Origin: Desulfobacter postgatei 2ac9
GTDB lineage: Bacteria > Desulfobacterota > Desulfobacteria > Desulfobacterales > Desulfobacteraceae
Length of the DNA: 64,000 nt
Direction of reading: 5' to 3'
Assembly: GCF_000233695.2 (NCBI RefSeq)
Contig: NZ_CM001488.1
Span: 3,315,453-3,379,452, forward strand
The translations under genes were made by a program, and so were the position numbers. The notes under the pieces were generated by a model, which was not told the origin of the DNA, did no database searches, and saw only the letters and a program-made list of their open reading frames with translations. The stretch's first letter is position 1. Every line of letters starts with the position of its first letter. Of this stretch, positions 43,257-52,205 are shown piece by piece.

Positions 43257-44513
43257 TTAAAAACGATATTGGATACCGATACCTCCTATATACAGGGTTT
43301 TGTCGTAGGTGACTTGGGGGCGTCCCTTGGAAAAATCTGCGGGAGCTGTGGCATCCGTGTAAAAATATCCGCTAATGCCCAAGATCAGAGTAATTTGTTC
43401 CGAGATCCTGTACCTTGTGCCGACGGCAACAGCATGACAGTCAAGGGGCGGACTCATCTGCTCAATGATGCCGAAGTTTTCAGGCTTCATGTCCACGTCG
43501 ATATAAAGATAACCTGCTGTCAGGGACCAGGCCGCGTTGAGATCGTATTGAAGGGCCATGGCCAATTCAAAGGAGTTGCCGTCCACGGCGTCATTTTGGG
43601 TGTCCCAGTCCGCATCCTTTTCAAAGTAGTAGGAAAATGAGGGCTTGAGTGTGAGCCTAGGGAGGACCTTCCACTCAAGACCGAGCGCCAGTACGGCCGG
43701 AAGGTCCCTGGCATAGCTCTGGCCGTCCACCCGGCCAAAGGCATTGAGAAGAATGAGTCCGAGCTGGTTTGATGTGTCAGTTTCAGTCTCCCAGTCCAGG
43801 TTGACCTGTGAGTCATACCGGATACCGATGTTGAGCTTGTCTGAGGGGTGGATGTCGATGCCGATCACCCCGCCGAAACCGTCTGCTTCCTGATCGTATC
43901 TGGCAAGGATATAGGAGCCGTTATAGGTTCCGTGGAGATCCACTTCTTTGTCGGTTCTCACGTACCTGATCCCGGCGGAAACCGAGACCATGGGGTGAAG
44001 ATCGAACGAGAGGCCTGTGGTGAAGGTATAGTCATAGCTTTTGGCGTAGGCATAGGGCATGGAAAGCGCGCCCCCTGAGGGGATATAGGGTGAGAACGCA
44101 CCGGCGTTCATGAGATTTTCAACGGATTCGGTGATAATGTTGCCGTTCTCATATTCGGTCTCGCCGCCGCCGCCGTTAATGGTAAAAGTGCCCCACACGG
44201 CCCATTTCTCCCGTTTGTGAACTCCGAAGGCCATGGGGGCGATCAGGTTGGGACTGGCGGTATAGGTTTCCCCGTTGAATTCATGGTCATAGTCGAAGGT
44301 AAAAGGCTGGAGATCGACTTCCAGGTAGGTCCCGTTTTTAAGCTGCATCAGGCCGGCAGGATTGTACGCTGCGGCATCCGCCCCGTCTGTTGCGGCATTG
44401 CGGCTCAAGCTGCCGACATATGCCGCTGAAAAATTTTGTTTGTTGTCAATACCGCCGCCAAACGCCGGCACGGCCGTTCCCATAATCAATACGATTAAAA
44501 ACCATTTTTTCAT
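43257..44513 (-). CDS. OmpP1/FadL-family outer membrane protein
   Basis: 418 residues. A signal peptide (M-K-K-W-F, then hydrophobic, ending A-F-G-G) is followed by N-A-A-T-D-G-A-D-A-A-A-Y-N-P-A-G near residue 37, the conserved N-terminal plug motif of FadL/TodX proteins. The rest alternates as a beta barrel and ends in G-I-Q-Y-R-F with the terminal aromatic needed for outer membrane insertion. The family carries hydrophobic compounds such as fatty acids or aromatics across the outer membrane. GGGGAAAGAG stands before the ATG. It has no functional partner nearby. Confidence 0.9.
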   Translation of the reverse strand: MKKWFLIVLIMGTAVPAFGGGIDNKQNFSAAYVGSLSRNAATDGADAAAYNPAGLMQLKNGTYLEVDLQPFTFDYDHEFNGETYTASPNLIAPMAFGVHKREKWAVWGTFTINGGGGETEYENGNIITESVENLMNAGAFSPYIPSGGALSMPYAYAKSYDYTFTTGLSFDLHPMVSVSAGIRYVRTDKEVDLHGTYNGSYILARYDQEADGFGGVIGIDIHPSDKLNIGIRYDSQVNLDWETETDTSNQLGLILLNAFGRVDGQSYARDLPAVLALGLEWKVLPRLTLKPSFSYYFEKDADWDTQNDAVDGNSFELAMALQYDLNAAWSLTAGYLYIDVDMKPENFGIIEQMSPPLDCHAVAVGTRYRISEQITLILGISGYFYTDATAPADFSKGRPQVTYDKTLYIGGIGIQYRF

Positions 44514-44792
44514 TATCTCTTTCCCCCCGATCCTGCAGTCAATTAATTTGATTTCAACGGTTATTTAACAGCGTTTTGCCCAGTTCTATCCACTCCTGTA
44601 CCCGGAAACCGATTTTTAAATTTTTAAATTTTTAAACATGATTTACGTTTTGTTTGAACGGTTGTCAACTTGAAAGCTCCCGAATTGACAAGTTCTAAGA
44701 TCAGTTCTTATGCAACTGTGTCCGGCGTTGAATTTTATCGTCAGGAGAGAAGGCTTTACGAAAAAAATCGCGAACGGAATTCAGAATAGGAG

Positions 44793-45009
44793 TTGGACTT
44801 GTGTGAGGTCTATATCCACGGGTTTTCAGCCACGCGCAAAGAAACAGCCCCTTTAAGCGACCTTGTGGCAAAAACCTTGAATGCCAATCTGTTTTATACA
44901 CGCCTTAGCGGACATGGCCGGTGATATTTTTTCCCCCGGAACAAGCGAAGAGCTGGCGGATACGATCGTTTCTTTGGTGCTGGAAGCTGATTCAAGGTTT
45001 GCAGTTTAG
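44793..45009 (+). pseudogene. Remnants of an alpha/beta hydrolase and a second coding fragment
   Basis: On the plus strand, 44796-44930 reads V-Y-I-H-G-F-S-A-T-R-K-E-T-A-P and then L-F-Y-T-R-L-S-G-H-G-R. This is the oxyanion region of an alpha/beta hydrolase, but without start or catalytic Ser. It meets a stop at 44931. In another frame, 44909-45009 reads D-M-A-G-D-I-F-S-P-G-T-S-E-E-L and ends A-D-S-R-F-A-V, like the end of an unidentified protein. The two are truncated and out of frame. They stand between the FadL gene and the disrupted radical SAM gene, and show past deletion at this place. Confidence 0.55.
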
Positions 45010-45721
45010 AATTTTTCCAAAGCCGTTGGCCGGGGTGGACGTCTGCCGTTAAAGAAATCACAGGCTTTGTAATATTGAAGGTCCTTGAGCCAGCAAGCGC
45101 CGTACTCTGGGTCTTTGGCCATTCTGGCTGCAAGGTGCCATGGTGCGCAAAAGGCTTCCATTAATGGGCCGCCAAGTTCTGTGGGGTCCCTGAAACATTC
45201 CCAGTCACAGGCCAGGCAGTATCCTGTAGGATTAATGGCATTGATGTTTAAGTCCGGAAACGCGCCTAAATTGTCAGCGCCCCTGTACCCGCATGGGTAG
45301 GTGTTTCCGTCGGTGCAGTTGACATAGAAGAAATCAATGCCGCCTCGGCAGCCGTATGGTGTGTCTGTTTTTTCGCCTGAATAGACCTTGTGGACGGTGT
45401 GCAGGCCTGCAAGGGGTGAAAAAATTCTTATTTGGGACCTGAATCGGGGGATGGTATCTGAAAGCGCTTTGAATAACAGTGCTTTTTCCGTACCCGTAAA
45501 ACAGACCACCCGGTCGGCAGACGCTGCTGCATAGACAGCATTCAGGTCACCTTTATTTTCGCTGTCCGCCATGCTCATGGGGTAGCAGGCATTGGCAATG
45601 GTGAATCCCATGTTGATCACCTTGCGATAGAAGTCGGCAAATCCCTGGGCAAAGGCCTGGTAAAAGGGGGATGATTCCGGGGCGCAAAGGTCTTTTCCGC
45701 TCGGCGATGCAATGTTCCGGG
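45006..45721 (-). pseudogene. Radical SAM/SPASM-like protein, C-terminal part (split by IS66)
   Basis: About 235 codons that continue the radical SAM gene interrupted at 48155. Joining both parts across one copy of the 8-bp duplication gives an unbroken frame through L-T-R-N-I-A-S-P-S-G-K-D. The part ends with a Cys-rich region (Y-G-C-R-G-G, then Y-P-C-G-Y-R-G, then C-L-A-C-D-W-E-C), the kind of auxiliary cluster ligands found in SPASM/Twitch domains. Alone it has no radical SAM core and its apparent ATG lies inside the IS end. It should be non-functional. The intact protein would have had about 428 residues. Confidence 0.9.
45714..45721. repeat. Left target-site duplication of the IS66 element
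   Basis: GTTCCGGG, repeated exactly at 48155-48162 on the other side of the element. Eight bases is the usual duplication made by IS66-family elements. Confidence 0.92.
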
Positions 45722-45805
45722 GTAAGCGGTTAGCAAACCCCATCTACAAATCGTTAGCGTGCCATGAGAAGATGAGCCATCTTTTAATTAGCGGAGGTTC
45801 ATCAT

Positions 45806-46138
45806 ATGTCAAAAGCAAACAAGAAAAATCAAAAGCGCACCCAATTCTGGAAGCACCATATTAAACAATGGTCTGAATCCGGCATGTCACAGAATGCATA
45901 CTGTAGGCAACATGACTTAAGGCCCAACCAGTTTACATACTGGAAAAGCAAATTCAAAAACCAGACCCTTTTTCCAGAATTCGTTCAGCTCCCTTCAACA
46001 CAAAGCACCCAGGTTCTAAACCTTTCTGAGCAAAAAGGATTAAGGCTGAATATAGATAACCGATTTCAGATCGAAATACCGGATGGATTTTCCCAGACAA
46101 CCCTGGCCCAGGTACTCCAAGTATTGGGGAGGTGCTGA
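45806..46138 (+). CDS. tnpA: IS66 TnpA-type accessory protein
   Basis: 110 residues. It has the IS66 OrfA pattern: a basic helix-turn-helix N-terminus, W-x-x-H-I-K-Q-W-S-E-S-G-M-S-Q-N-A-Y-C near residue 14, then F-T-Y-W-K-S-K-F near 46. It is needed with TnpB for efficient IS66 movement and probably binds DNA. GCGGAGG precedes the ATG. Its stop overlaps the tnpB start (TGATG). Confidence 0.9.
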   Translation: MSKANKKNQKRTQFWKHHIKQWSESGMSQNAYCRQHDLRPNQFTYWKSKFKNQTLFPEFVQLPSTQSTQVLNLSEQKGLRLNIDNRFQIEIPDGFSQTTLAQVLQVLGRC

Positions 46139-46491
46139 TGTTTTCTCCCACCCAGAATTTAAAAATTCATATTGCACTTGGGAGCACTGATATGCGTAAA
46201 TCCATTGATGGGTTATCCATACTTGTGAGTGAAACATTGAATTTAGATCCATTCTCAGGACACATGTTTGTATTCTGTAATCGGAAACAGAATATATTGA
46301 AAATCCTGTATTGGGATCGTAATGGATTCTGTCTCTGGCACAAGAGGCTGGAAAAGGATTGTTTTCAATGGCCCAAGTCAAAAAATGAGATTTTAACCAT
46401 TGGCGCAAAAGAACTTTCCTGGCTAATGGACGGGCTCTCAATTCATCAGGAAAAAGCACATAAGCCATTAAAATATTCGGCTGTTTTTTGA
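46138..46491 (+). CDS. tnpB: IS66 TnpB (Orf2) protein
   Basis: 117 residues, starting at ATG 46138 behind GGGGAGG. The IS66 Orf2 signature is clear: G-S-T-D-M-R-K-S-I-D-G-L near residue 17, F-C-N-R-K-Q-N-I-L-K-I-L-Y-W-D-R-N-G near 45, then W-H-K-R-L-E-K. A frame 6 bases longer begins at GTG 46132. It acts as an accessory protein in transposition. It overlaps tnpC by 4 bases when the longest frame of the latter is used. Confidence 0.93.
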   Translation: MFSPTQNLKIHIALGSTDMRKSIDGLSILVSETLNLDPFSGHMFVFCNRKQNILKILYWDRNGFCLWHKRLEKDCFQWPKSKNEILTIGAKELSWLMDGLSIHQEKAHKPLKYSAVF

Positions 46492-46535
46492 AGAAAAAAC
46501 TGTCAAAAACCGGGTGGTTATGGTATATACAACGC

Positions 46536-48122
46536 ATGAATCAAGAGGCTTTTGCGAACATAAATGACGTTGAGAAATTAAAAGAAATAATGGCTTCTTT
46601 TGTCAGTGATTTTTCAGACAGAGAACACAATTATAAAGCCGAAATAAAAATTCTCAACGAGCAGATTAAAAGCCTTCTGGACCGACTTTTTGGCAAAAAG
46701 ACAGAAAAAATTAATAAGGATGACGGTCAACGCTCCCTTTTCGATACTTTTGAACCGGATACTCCCATATTAGACGACGAGCCCGAAGAAATCAGTGTGC
46801 CTGCCCATAAGGGGAAAAAAACAGGGCGCAAGCCTTTGCCTGCAAACCTTCCACGGGTTGAAGTGATCCACGATCTGAGCGAGGAAGAAAAAACATGTGG
46901 CTGTGGTTGCATGAAATCGCGTTGTGGCCAGGAAGAATCTGAACAGCTTGAGATTATTCCGGCACAGATGAGAGTGATCAAGAATATCCGTTATAAATAC
47001 GCATGTAAAAACTGTGAAGGTGTTGAAGATGACGGCCCGACAGTGTCCATTGCCAGAATGCCGGAACAAATGATCCCCAAAAGCATTGCAACCCCAGGAC
47101 TTCTGGCTCATATCCTGACCGCCAAATTTGCAGATGCCTTGCCTTTCTACCGGCAGGAAAAACAGTTTCACCGAATTGGAGTAGACATTCACAGATCAAA
47201 TATGTGCAATTGGGCAATAAAAGTGGCCCAGGGCTGTGAGATCCTGCTGGAATTCATGAAGGGTGAAATCCTTAACGGTCCAGTGATCAATATTGATGAA
47301 ACAACTGTCCAAGTTCTGAAAGAACCGAAACGGTCAAAATGCTATATGTGGGTGTTCAAAGGAGGAACACCGGACAATCCCATTATTCTGTTCCAGTATC
47401 ACCCAACTCGATCCGGGGATGTTGCCCGTAATTTTTTGAACGGCTATCAGGGTATTGTCCAAACGGATGGTTATGGCGCATATGACTTTCTTGATCATAT
47501 TGAGGGAATCATTCATGTTGCCTGCTGGATACACGCACGTCGAAAGTTCATGGAGGTGGTCAAAGCTGCCGGGAATAAAGACGGCAAACCGACAGGAATC
47601 TCCGGCAAAGCCCTGAAGTACATCAGCAAATTATACAAAATAGAGAGAGAGGCCAAAGAACTTGGTTTGTCTGCTGATGGACTTTACCGGAAAAGGCAGG
47701 AACAAGCCTTGCCTATCCTTGATGAATTTAAAAAATGGTTGGATGCTCAAGTTGAGAAGGTGCCCCCCAAAAGCCTTCTTGGCAAAGCCATCAACTACAC
47801 CCTTAATCAATGGCATCGGCTGGTCCTGTATACGGAAAGTGGTCTGGTAATGCCCGACAATAATGTGGTTGAAAATGCAATAAGACCCTTTGTGGTCGGT
47901 AGAAAAAATTGGTTATTTTCGTGTACATCCGAAGGCGCCAGGGCCAGTGCCTGCATTTACAGCCTAATCGAAACCGCCAAGGCCAATGGACTTGAACCTT
48001 ATTGGTACCTCAAATTTCTTTTTGAAAATTTACCGGAAGCCATGACGGAAGACGAATTTAAAGCTTTGATGCCACAAAACGTGGATAAAAACTTGCTGGA
48101 AAACTATACAACACCCCGATAG
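46536..48122 (+). CDS. tnpC: IS66 transposase TnpC
   Basis: About 528 residues from ATG 46536; a frame from 46488 adds 16. Domains in order: a coiled-coil leucine-zipper-like N-terminus (about 20-65), a zinc-binding part with C-G-C-G-C near 127 and C-K-N-C near 170, and the DDE domain. The DDE residues are in N-I-D-E-T near 249, Q-T-D-G-Y-G-A-Y near 310 and the Glu region near N-A-I-R-P-F near 445, followed by the IS66 C-terminal segment. No frameshift is seen, so the element looks able to move. Confidence 0.95.
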   Translation: MNQEAFANINDVEKLKEIMASFVSDFSDREHNYKAEIKILNEQIKSLLDRLFGKKTEKINKDDGQRSLFDTFEPDTPILDDEPEEISVPAHKGKKTGRKPLPANLPRVEVIHDLSEEEKTCGCGCMKSRCGQEESEQLEIIPAQMRVIKNIRYKYACKNCEGVEDDGPTVSIARMPEQMIPKSIATPGLLAHILTAKFADALPFYRQEKQFHRIGVDIHRSNMCNWAIKVAQGCEILLEFMKGEILNGPVINIDETTVQVLKEPKRSKCYMWVFKGGTPDNPIILFQYHPTRSGDVARNFLNGYQGIVQTDGYGAYDFLDHIEGIIHVACWIHARRKFMEVVKAAGNKDGKPTGISGKALKYISKLYKIEREAKELGLSADGLYRKRQEQALPILDEFKKWLDAQVEKVPPKSLLGKAINYTLNQWHRLVLYTESGLVMPDNNVVENAIRPFVVGRKNWLFSCTSEGARASACIYSLIETAKANGLEPYWYLKFLFENLPEAMTEDEFKALMPQNVDKNLLENYTTPR

Positions 48123-48154
48123 GCTTAAAAAGGTGTGGTTCATACACCGCTTAC

Positions 48155-48733
48155 GTTCCGGGTGAGTTGGGACACATTGCGGTTCAGACCCAGATTCACG
48201 GAAGGGAAAATTCCTGCATGATGAAAAAAGGGTAATGCTTTTTCCATACCCCGGACAACGCCGTTAAACCCGCGCATTTGCTCATGGATGTGCGGGACGG
48301 ATGAATCCAGGCTGATCCAGAAGTTGCGCAATGGGGTATCTGCAAGTTCATCGGCAATGGCCTTTACCTTGTCTTTGAAGCCCGGATTTTCATGGTCGGC
48401 AAAAAAAAATCCGTTGCTACCTGTGCGAATATAGGGAATCCCTGCTTTTCCGGCGTGCCGGATAAGTTCGGGCAGATCCTTGCGCAGCAGCATGGGTTCC
48501 CCGCCGGTAAACGAAATGGCCTGGAATCCCTTTTCCCCTGCCGCATCAATGATTTTTTTGAGCTGATCATTGGAGAGCCGGGTTCTGTCAAATGTACTGG
48601 TTTTGCGCATGCCGCACTGGGGGCAGGTGGCATTGCACCGGTCTGTAATTTGAATAACAAGCTGGCCGGGCATCCTGCCTTTGAGGATCAGTGCGGCGGT
48701 TTTCAGTCCTGAATGGATATGGGCCATGATCAT
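48155..48733 (-). pseudogene. Radical SAM protein, N-terminal part (split by IS66)
   Basis: About 193 codons of original protein before the IS66 insertion, then a few codons of element sequence to a stop at 48140. The radical SAM core is intact at the start: I-T-D-R-C-N-A-T-C-P-Q-C near residue 28 gives the C-x3-C-x2-C iron-sulfur ligands, and T-G-G-E-P-M-L near 75 is the SAM-binding segment. The barrel is incomplete and the C-terminal Cys-rich part is at 45006-45721. The ATG overlaps the stop of the PHP-glycosyltransferase gene (ATGA), so the intact pair would have been translationally coupled. Confidence 0.9.
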
Positions 48734-51219
48734 ACCGCTTTTAAGAATTCTTCCATGGATACCGGGGGCTCCATCTCTTTGTAGAACTCCCAGGACTGTA
48801 TAAATGCATTTTCAAATGAGCGGTTTTCCATGTATTCCCTGGCCCACCGGGACATTTGAGCGCACAACCCGGGGGCGATCACAAATTCCTGCATGGCAGA
48901 TAAAAGGGCTGTGCTATCATCGCTTTTAATGATAATGCCGGTCTTACGGTCCAGCATATTTTCGCAGGGGCCGCCCAGGTCCGACACGATCACGGGCAGG
49001 CCCGAAGCCTGGGCTTCAAGCACCACATTGCCAAAAGTGTCTGTGGTGGATGGAAATACAAAGATATCTGCCGAAGCATACACCCGGCATAAGGGCTCAC
49101 CGGAAAGGTACCCTGTGAAGGTCACGGGATAATTTTTGAGCATACCTTTCATTTCATCGGCATAAGGACCGTCTCCCACAACAGTGAGATGCACCTTGTC
49201 ATTGGTCGCATAAAGCGTTTTGAACGCATCCACCAGAAGCGGCAGATTTTTTTCCCTGGAGACCCGGCCCACATAAAGAAATTTCAACGCATCCTCATTG
49301 ACCCCGAAATTGGAAGTCAGGGTGTCGCACCGCTTTGATGGATGAAAAATTTCCGTGTTAATGCCCCGGGGCATGATGCGGATTTTTTCGGCCTTGATGC
49401 CCCGTTCGGTGAGCTCGTCAAAGGAGTTCTGACTGGAAACATAGATCTGGTCCATCTGGTCGTAATACCAGATCATGAATTTCCAGGTCAGGCCTTCGAT
49501 AAAATCATCCCCGGTCAGATATTGGGCATATTGGGGAAACTGGGTATGATAGGTTGAGCTCAAGGGCAGTTTCAGGATTTTTGAAATGGCCAGGGCTGCC
49601 AAACCAATGGGGCCGGGTGTGGCGGAGTGGATATGGGTAAATCCCTGGTGGTAGCAATAATCAAGCATCTCCAGGAATGGTGGGTAATACATTTTTTGTT
49701 CCGTATATTCCGGGATCTCATAAACGCCGATGGGGGTAAAGTTTTTTACCCCGTTTCCTGTTCTTCCTGTTTGGGCATCACAGGTAATGATGGTCAGGTG
49801 TTTGTCGTTTTTCAATGCGGCTTGCACCTGCTGTTGAAGGGTCTGGGCCACACCGTTGACATCGTAAAAGGTGTCGGTAAAATGCCCAAGCTTCACCCTG
49901 GATTTAGGGGCCTGTATCCCGTTTTTGTATCCGGTAAACCGGTTAAGGACCGCCGCATTTATTTCATTGTCCTTGGCAAAGTGGACAAAAGCCAAAAAGT
50001 AGGGTGCTAAAAGAGAGTAGAGCCCGCCCACAGAGCCGATGGTCTGGAATATGTTGAACAGGTTGGCCCCGCAGGCCTGTCCTAGAAGATGGTCGCCTGT
50101 GTGGGACAAAACTTTGTTTGAGAGCTGGTTGACAAAATCGAACCATAATTTTTCCCTGTGCTGTTCCTGTTTTTCCAGGGAGGAGCCAAGGCGTATTTTG
50201 TTTGATTGGACCCTGGCGATATTCATCAGGTCCGGGTTTTCGGCAAACAGACGCTCGGTCTCCCTTCTGATCAGATCTTTTATGGAAACGAATTGGGTTG
50301 TTTCCTGGCGGTTTTTACGTTTGCTGAAGAAGGTGTAAAACTTTGATATAAGTCCGTCATCTACATTGGATACCGGCATCAGGGACTGGTCAAGAAATTT
50401 GAGCAGCTGGTCCTTGCCTGTGTGGCGCCCGAGGTTGAATCGGTTGCTGTAAAATTGGTAGGCAATGCCGTAGAGGTTGTGGGCCATGGTCTGGGGCGTG
50501 GACGGATCGGATACGGCCCGGGATTTGCCGTTAAGGATGCCGGCCATGAAATCGTCAAGATTCGTTGCATTATCCACAGCCGTGCAGGTTCTGGCGATAT
50601 TTAACCCGGAGTGATCATCGGATCCGCCGGTGAGGTTTTTTTTCCATGGTGTGTCGAACAGCGGCTGGTAATCATAAATGTTTGACAGTCGTTCAATGTC
50701 CATGGGGGTGAGCTGCTTAAGCACCTGGGAAACAATTTGATTTTGTTTGTCGTTTCTTGCACCGTTGAGCTCAAAGTTTTTAAACAGTAGAAGCATCTGT
50801 TCAAAATGGTTGATGGTCAGCCGGTCATTGACGGCGTAGAGGGGATGGGCAATAATATTGAGAATGTTCTCAGCATTGAGGTAGGCCACCAGATCAAAGA
50901 TATTCTTCCGAATTTTCTGGATCTCATTATGATGGGCTTCGGTAATGTTCTGGGCCAGTACATGCACCTTGCAACCATCTTCGGGAAAATAGGCGGTGAT
51001 CTCCTCGGAGATATATGTGTCCGGCAGATGGGCAATTTCAAGGGCCCCGTCAATGGTGTTATGGTCGGAGATCGTCACAAGGGACATGCCCTTTGCCTTG
51101 GCTGTGTTATACACCAGCATAGGTTCCGTGAAACTTTCAGGACAACTGATTTTCTGCAGGATCCACTGGGAAGGGCGCTTGGAAAACTTGGAGTGTACAT
51201 GAAGGTCTATTTTCATCAT
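48730..51219 (-). CDS. PHP-domain / family 4 glycosyltransferase fusion
   Basis: 829 residues. The N-terminus is a PHP metal-dependent phosphoesterase-like domain (D-L-H-V-H-S near residue 5, S-D-H-N-T near 54, then I-A-H-P near 128 and G-G-S-D-D-H-S near 205), with its usual metal ligands. A helical linker covers about 250-440. From about 445 a GT4 glycosyltransferase follows, with Y-D-V-N-G-V-A-Q-T near 458, H-S-A-T-P-G-P-I-G near 530 and Y-V-G-R-V-S-R-E-K-N near 640. E-A-Q-A-S-G-L-P-V-I, with the catalytic E-x7-E region, is near 736. It is likely cytoplasmic and acts on a lipid or surface sugar. The radical SAM gene behind it is broken by IS66. AAGGATAGG precedes the start. Confidence 0.92.
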   Translation of the reverse strand: MMKIDLHVHSKFSKRPSQWILQKISCPESFTEPMLVYNTAKAKGMSLVTISDHNTIDGALEIAHLPDTYISEEITAYFPEDGCKVHVLAQNITEAHHNEIQKIRKNIFDLVAYLNAENILNIIAHPLYAVNDRLTINHFEQMLLLFKNFELNGARNDKQNQIVSQVLKQLTPMDIERLSNIYDYQPLFDTPWKKNLTGGSDDHSGLNIARTCTAVDNATNLDDFMAGILNGKSRAVSDPSTPQTMAHNLYGIAYQFYSNRFNLGRHTGKDQLLKFLDQSLMPVSNVDDGLISKFYTFFSKRKNRQETTQFVSIKDLIRRETERLFAENPDLMNIARVQSNKIRLGSSLEKQEQHREKLWFDFVNQLSNKVLSHTGDHLLGQACGANLFNIFQTIGSVGGLYSLLAPYFLAFVHFAKDNEINAAVLNRFTGYKNGIQAPKSRVKLGHFTDTFYDVNGVAQTLQQQVQAALKNDKHLTIITCDAQTGRTGNGVKNFTPIGVYEIPEYTEQKMYYPPFLEMLDYCYHQGFTHIHSATPGPIGLAALAISKILKLPLSSTYHTQFPQYAQYLTGDDFIEGLTWKFMIWYYDQMDQIYVSSQNSFDELTERGIKAEKIRIMPRGINTEIFHPSKRCDTLTSNFGVNEDALKFLYVGRVSREKNLPLLVDAFKTLYATNDKVHLTVVGDGPYADEMKGMLKNYPVTFTGYLSGEPLCRVYASADIFVFPSTTDTFGNVVLEAQASGLPVIVSDLGGPCENMLDRKTGIIIKSDDSTALLSAMQEFVIAPGLCAQMSRWAREYMENRSFENAFIQSWEFYKEMEPPVSMEEFLKAV

Positions 51220-51384
51220 TTCCTATCCTTATTAAAGAGATGAACATCCTGTTTGTCCTATAACTTACCTAAATTATGTTACATCCCTGTGAAGACAGGA
51301 TTAGAAAAATGTGAAAAGAAAAGTGGACAGACAAAATCAAATCGAACAATGGCCGCTGTCTGGACAGGCCACCGTGCCTGCCCC

Positions 51385-52035
51385 CTAACGAGGGCAACCA
51401 GAAACGAGCGCAACCACGGCGGGATTGCCCCCACGAAAAATGGCCGACAATAGAATCACGCCTGGCGTGTGAAAAAAACTCGCTTTTTGTTCCGCGACAG
51501 CTGACGGCAGCAAACCCGTTACCGTCAATACTCCGGGTTGTTTCAGATGCTCGGGACGGATGATCTCCCCGGCATTTTCCCGGACCGTTTTCCTGAGTTC
51601 AACTTTCATTGTCTCATCAGCGGATGCTGCCGGTTCAGCGATATTTTTGAGATAATGCAACTGGCAGAAAGCGTGTCGGGCTTCACTGATGGTGATTCTG
51701 CCGGCTAAATCCGAGTGAATCTCTTCGAAAGTACATCTGCTGGCCTGTCGTTGCCATCCGATCGTTGTAATGACGTCAAAACCATAGGTGCAATACATCG
51801 GAGCAATTTGCTGCCATTCAGAGGATCGCCACTTTTCCCCGTAATTGGTGCAACCGGGACTGTCGCACTGCTTGGGCCAATAACCGACTTCCACTGTCGA
51901 TGACAGGTTTTGTACAATTTTATGTCCGCTTGAATAACGACTCAACTCCAGTTGTTCACCACACAACGGACATTGATCTAATTCGCAAATGTACATTTCC
52001 GATGTTTGAGGGTATAATGTACGGCGTGTTCTCAT
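51385..52035 (-). pseudogene. Transposase with internal deletion
   Basis: 217 codons from ATG 52035 (AAGGAG upstream). The N-terminus (R-T-L-Y-P-Q-T-S-E-M-Y, C-P-L-C-G-E, Q-C-D-S-P-G-C, then the G-F-D-V-I-T-T-I-G-W-Q-R helix) and the later A-F-C-Q-L-H-Y-L-K-N-I segment both belong to one family of zinc-finger-bearing transposases that I recall from sulfate reducers. Between them the chain jumps from I-T-I-S-E to A-R-H-A-F-C, where a catalytic middle of over 100 residues would be expected. I conclude an in-frame internal deletion has removed the active site. It lies next to a GC-rich imported-looking cassette. Confidence 0.65.
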
Positions 52036-52205
52036 GGCATGTTCTCCTTTGGGAGTCTTTGTTTTTGGCAAAACATTTATTGCCATGAGAACTTCCTTTA
52101 TTCAACCCTTTTCGGGGTGAGTTTTGCGGTTTTGCGAAACTAGATACAAGAAACAAGACGGCGAAGCGCCTGCGGTGCCCATTTTAGTTTCATAGGGTAT
52201 TAAAA

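Larger units (their letters stand above)
45722..48154 (+). mobile_element. Complete IS66-family insertion sequence (2433 bp)
   Basis: The ends read GTAAGCGGT on the left and ACCGCTTAC on the right, the IS66 terminal sequence. The element is bounded by 8-bp direct repeats GTTCCGGG and carries tnpA, tnpB and tnpC in order. Preserved duplications and intact genes point to a recent insertion. It lies inside a radical SAM gene, opposite to its direction of transcription. Confidence 0.95.
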
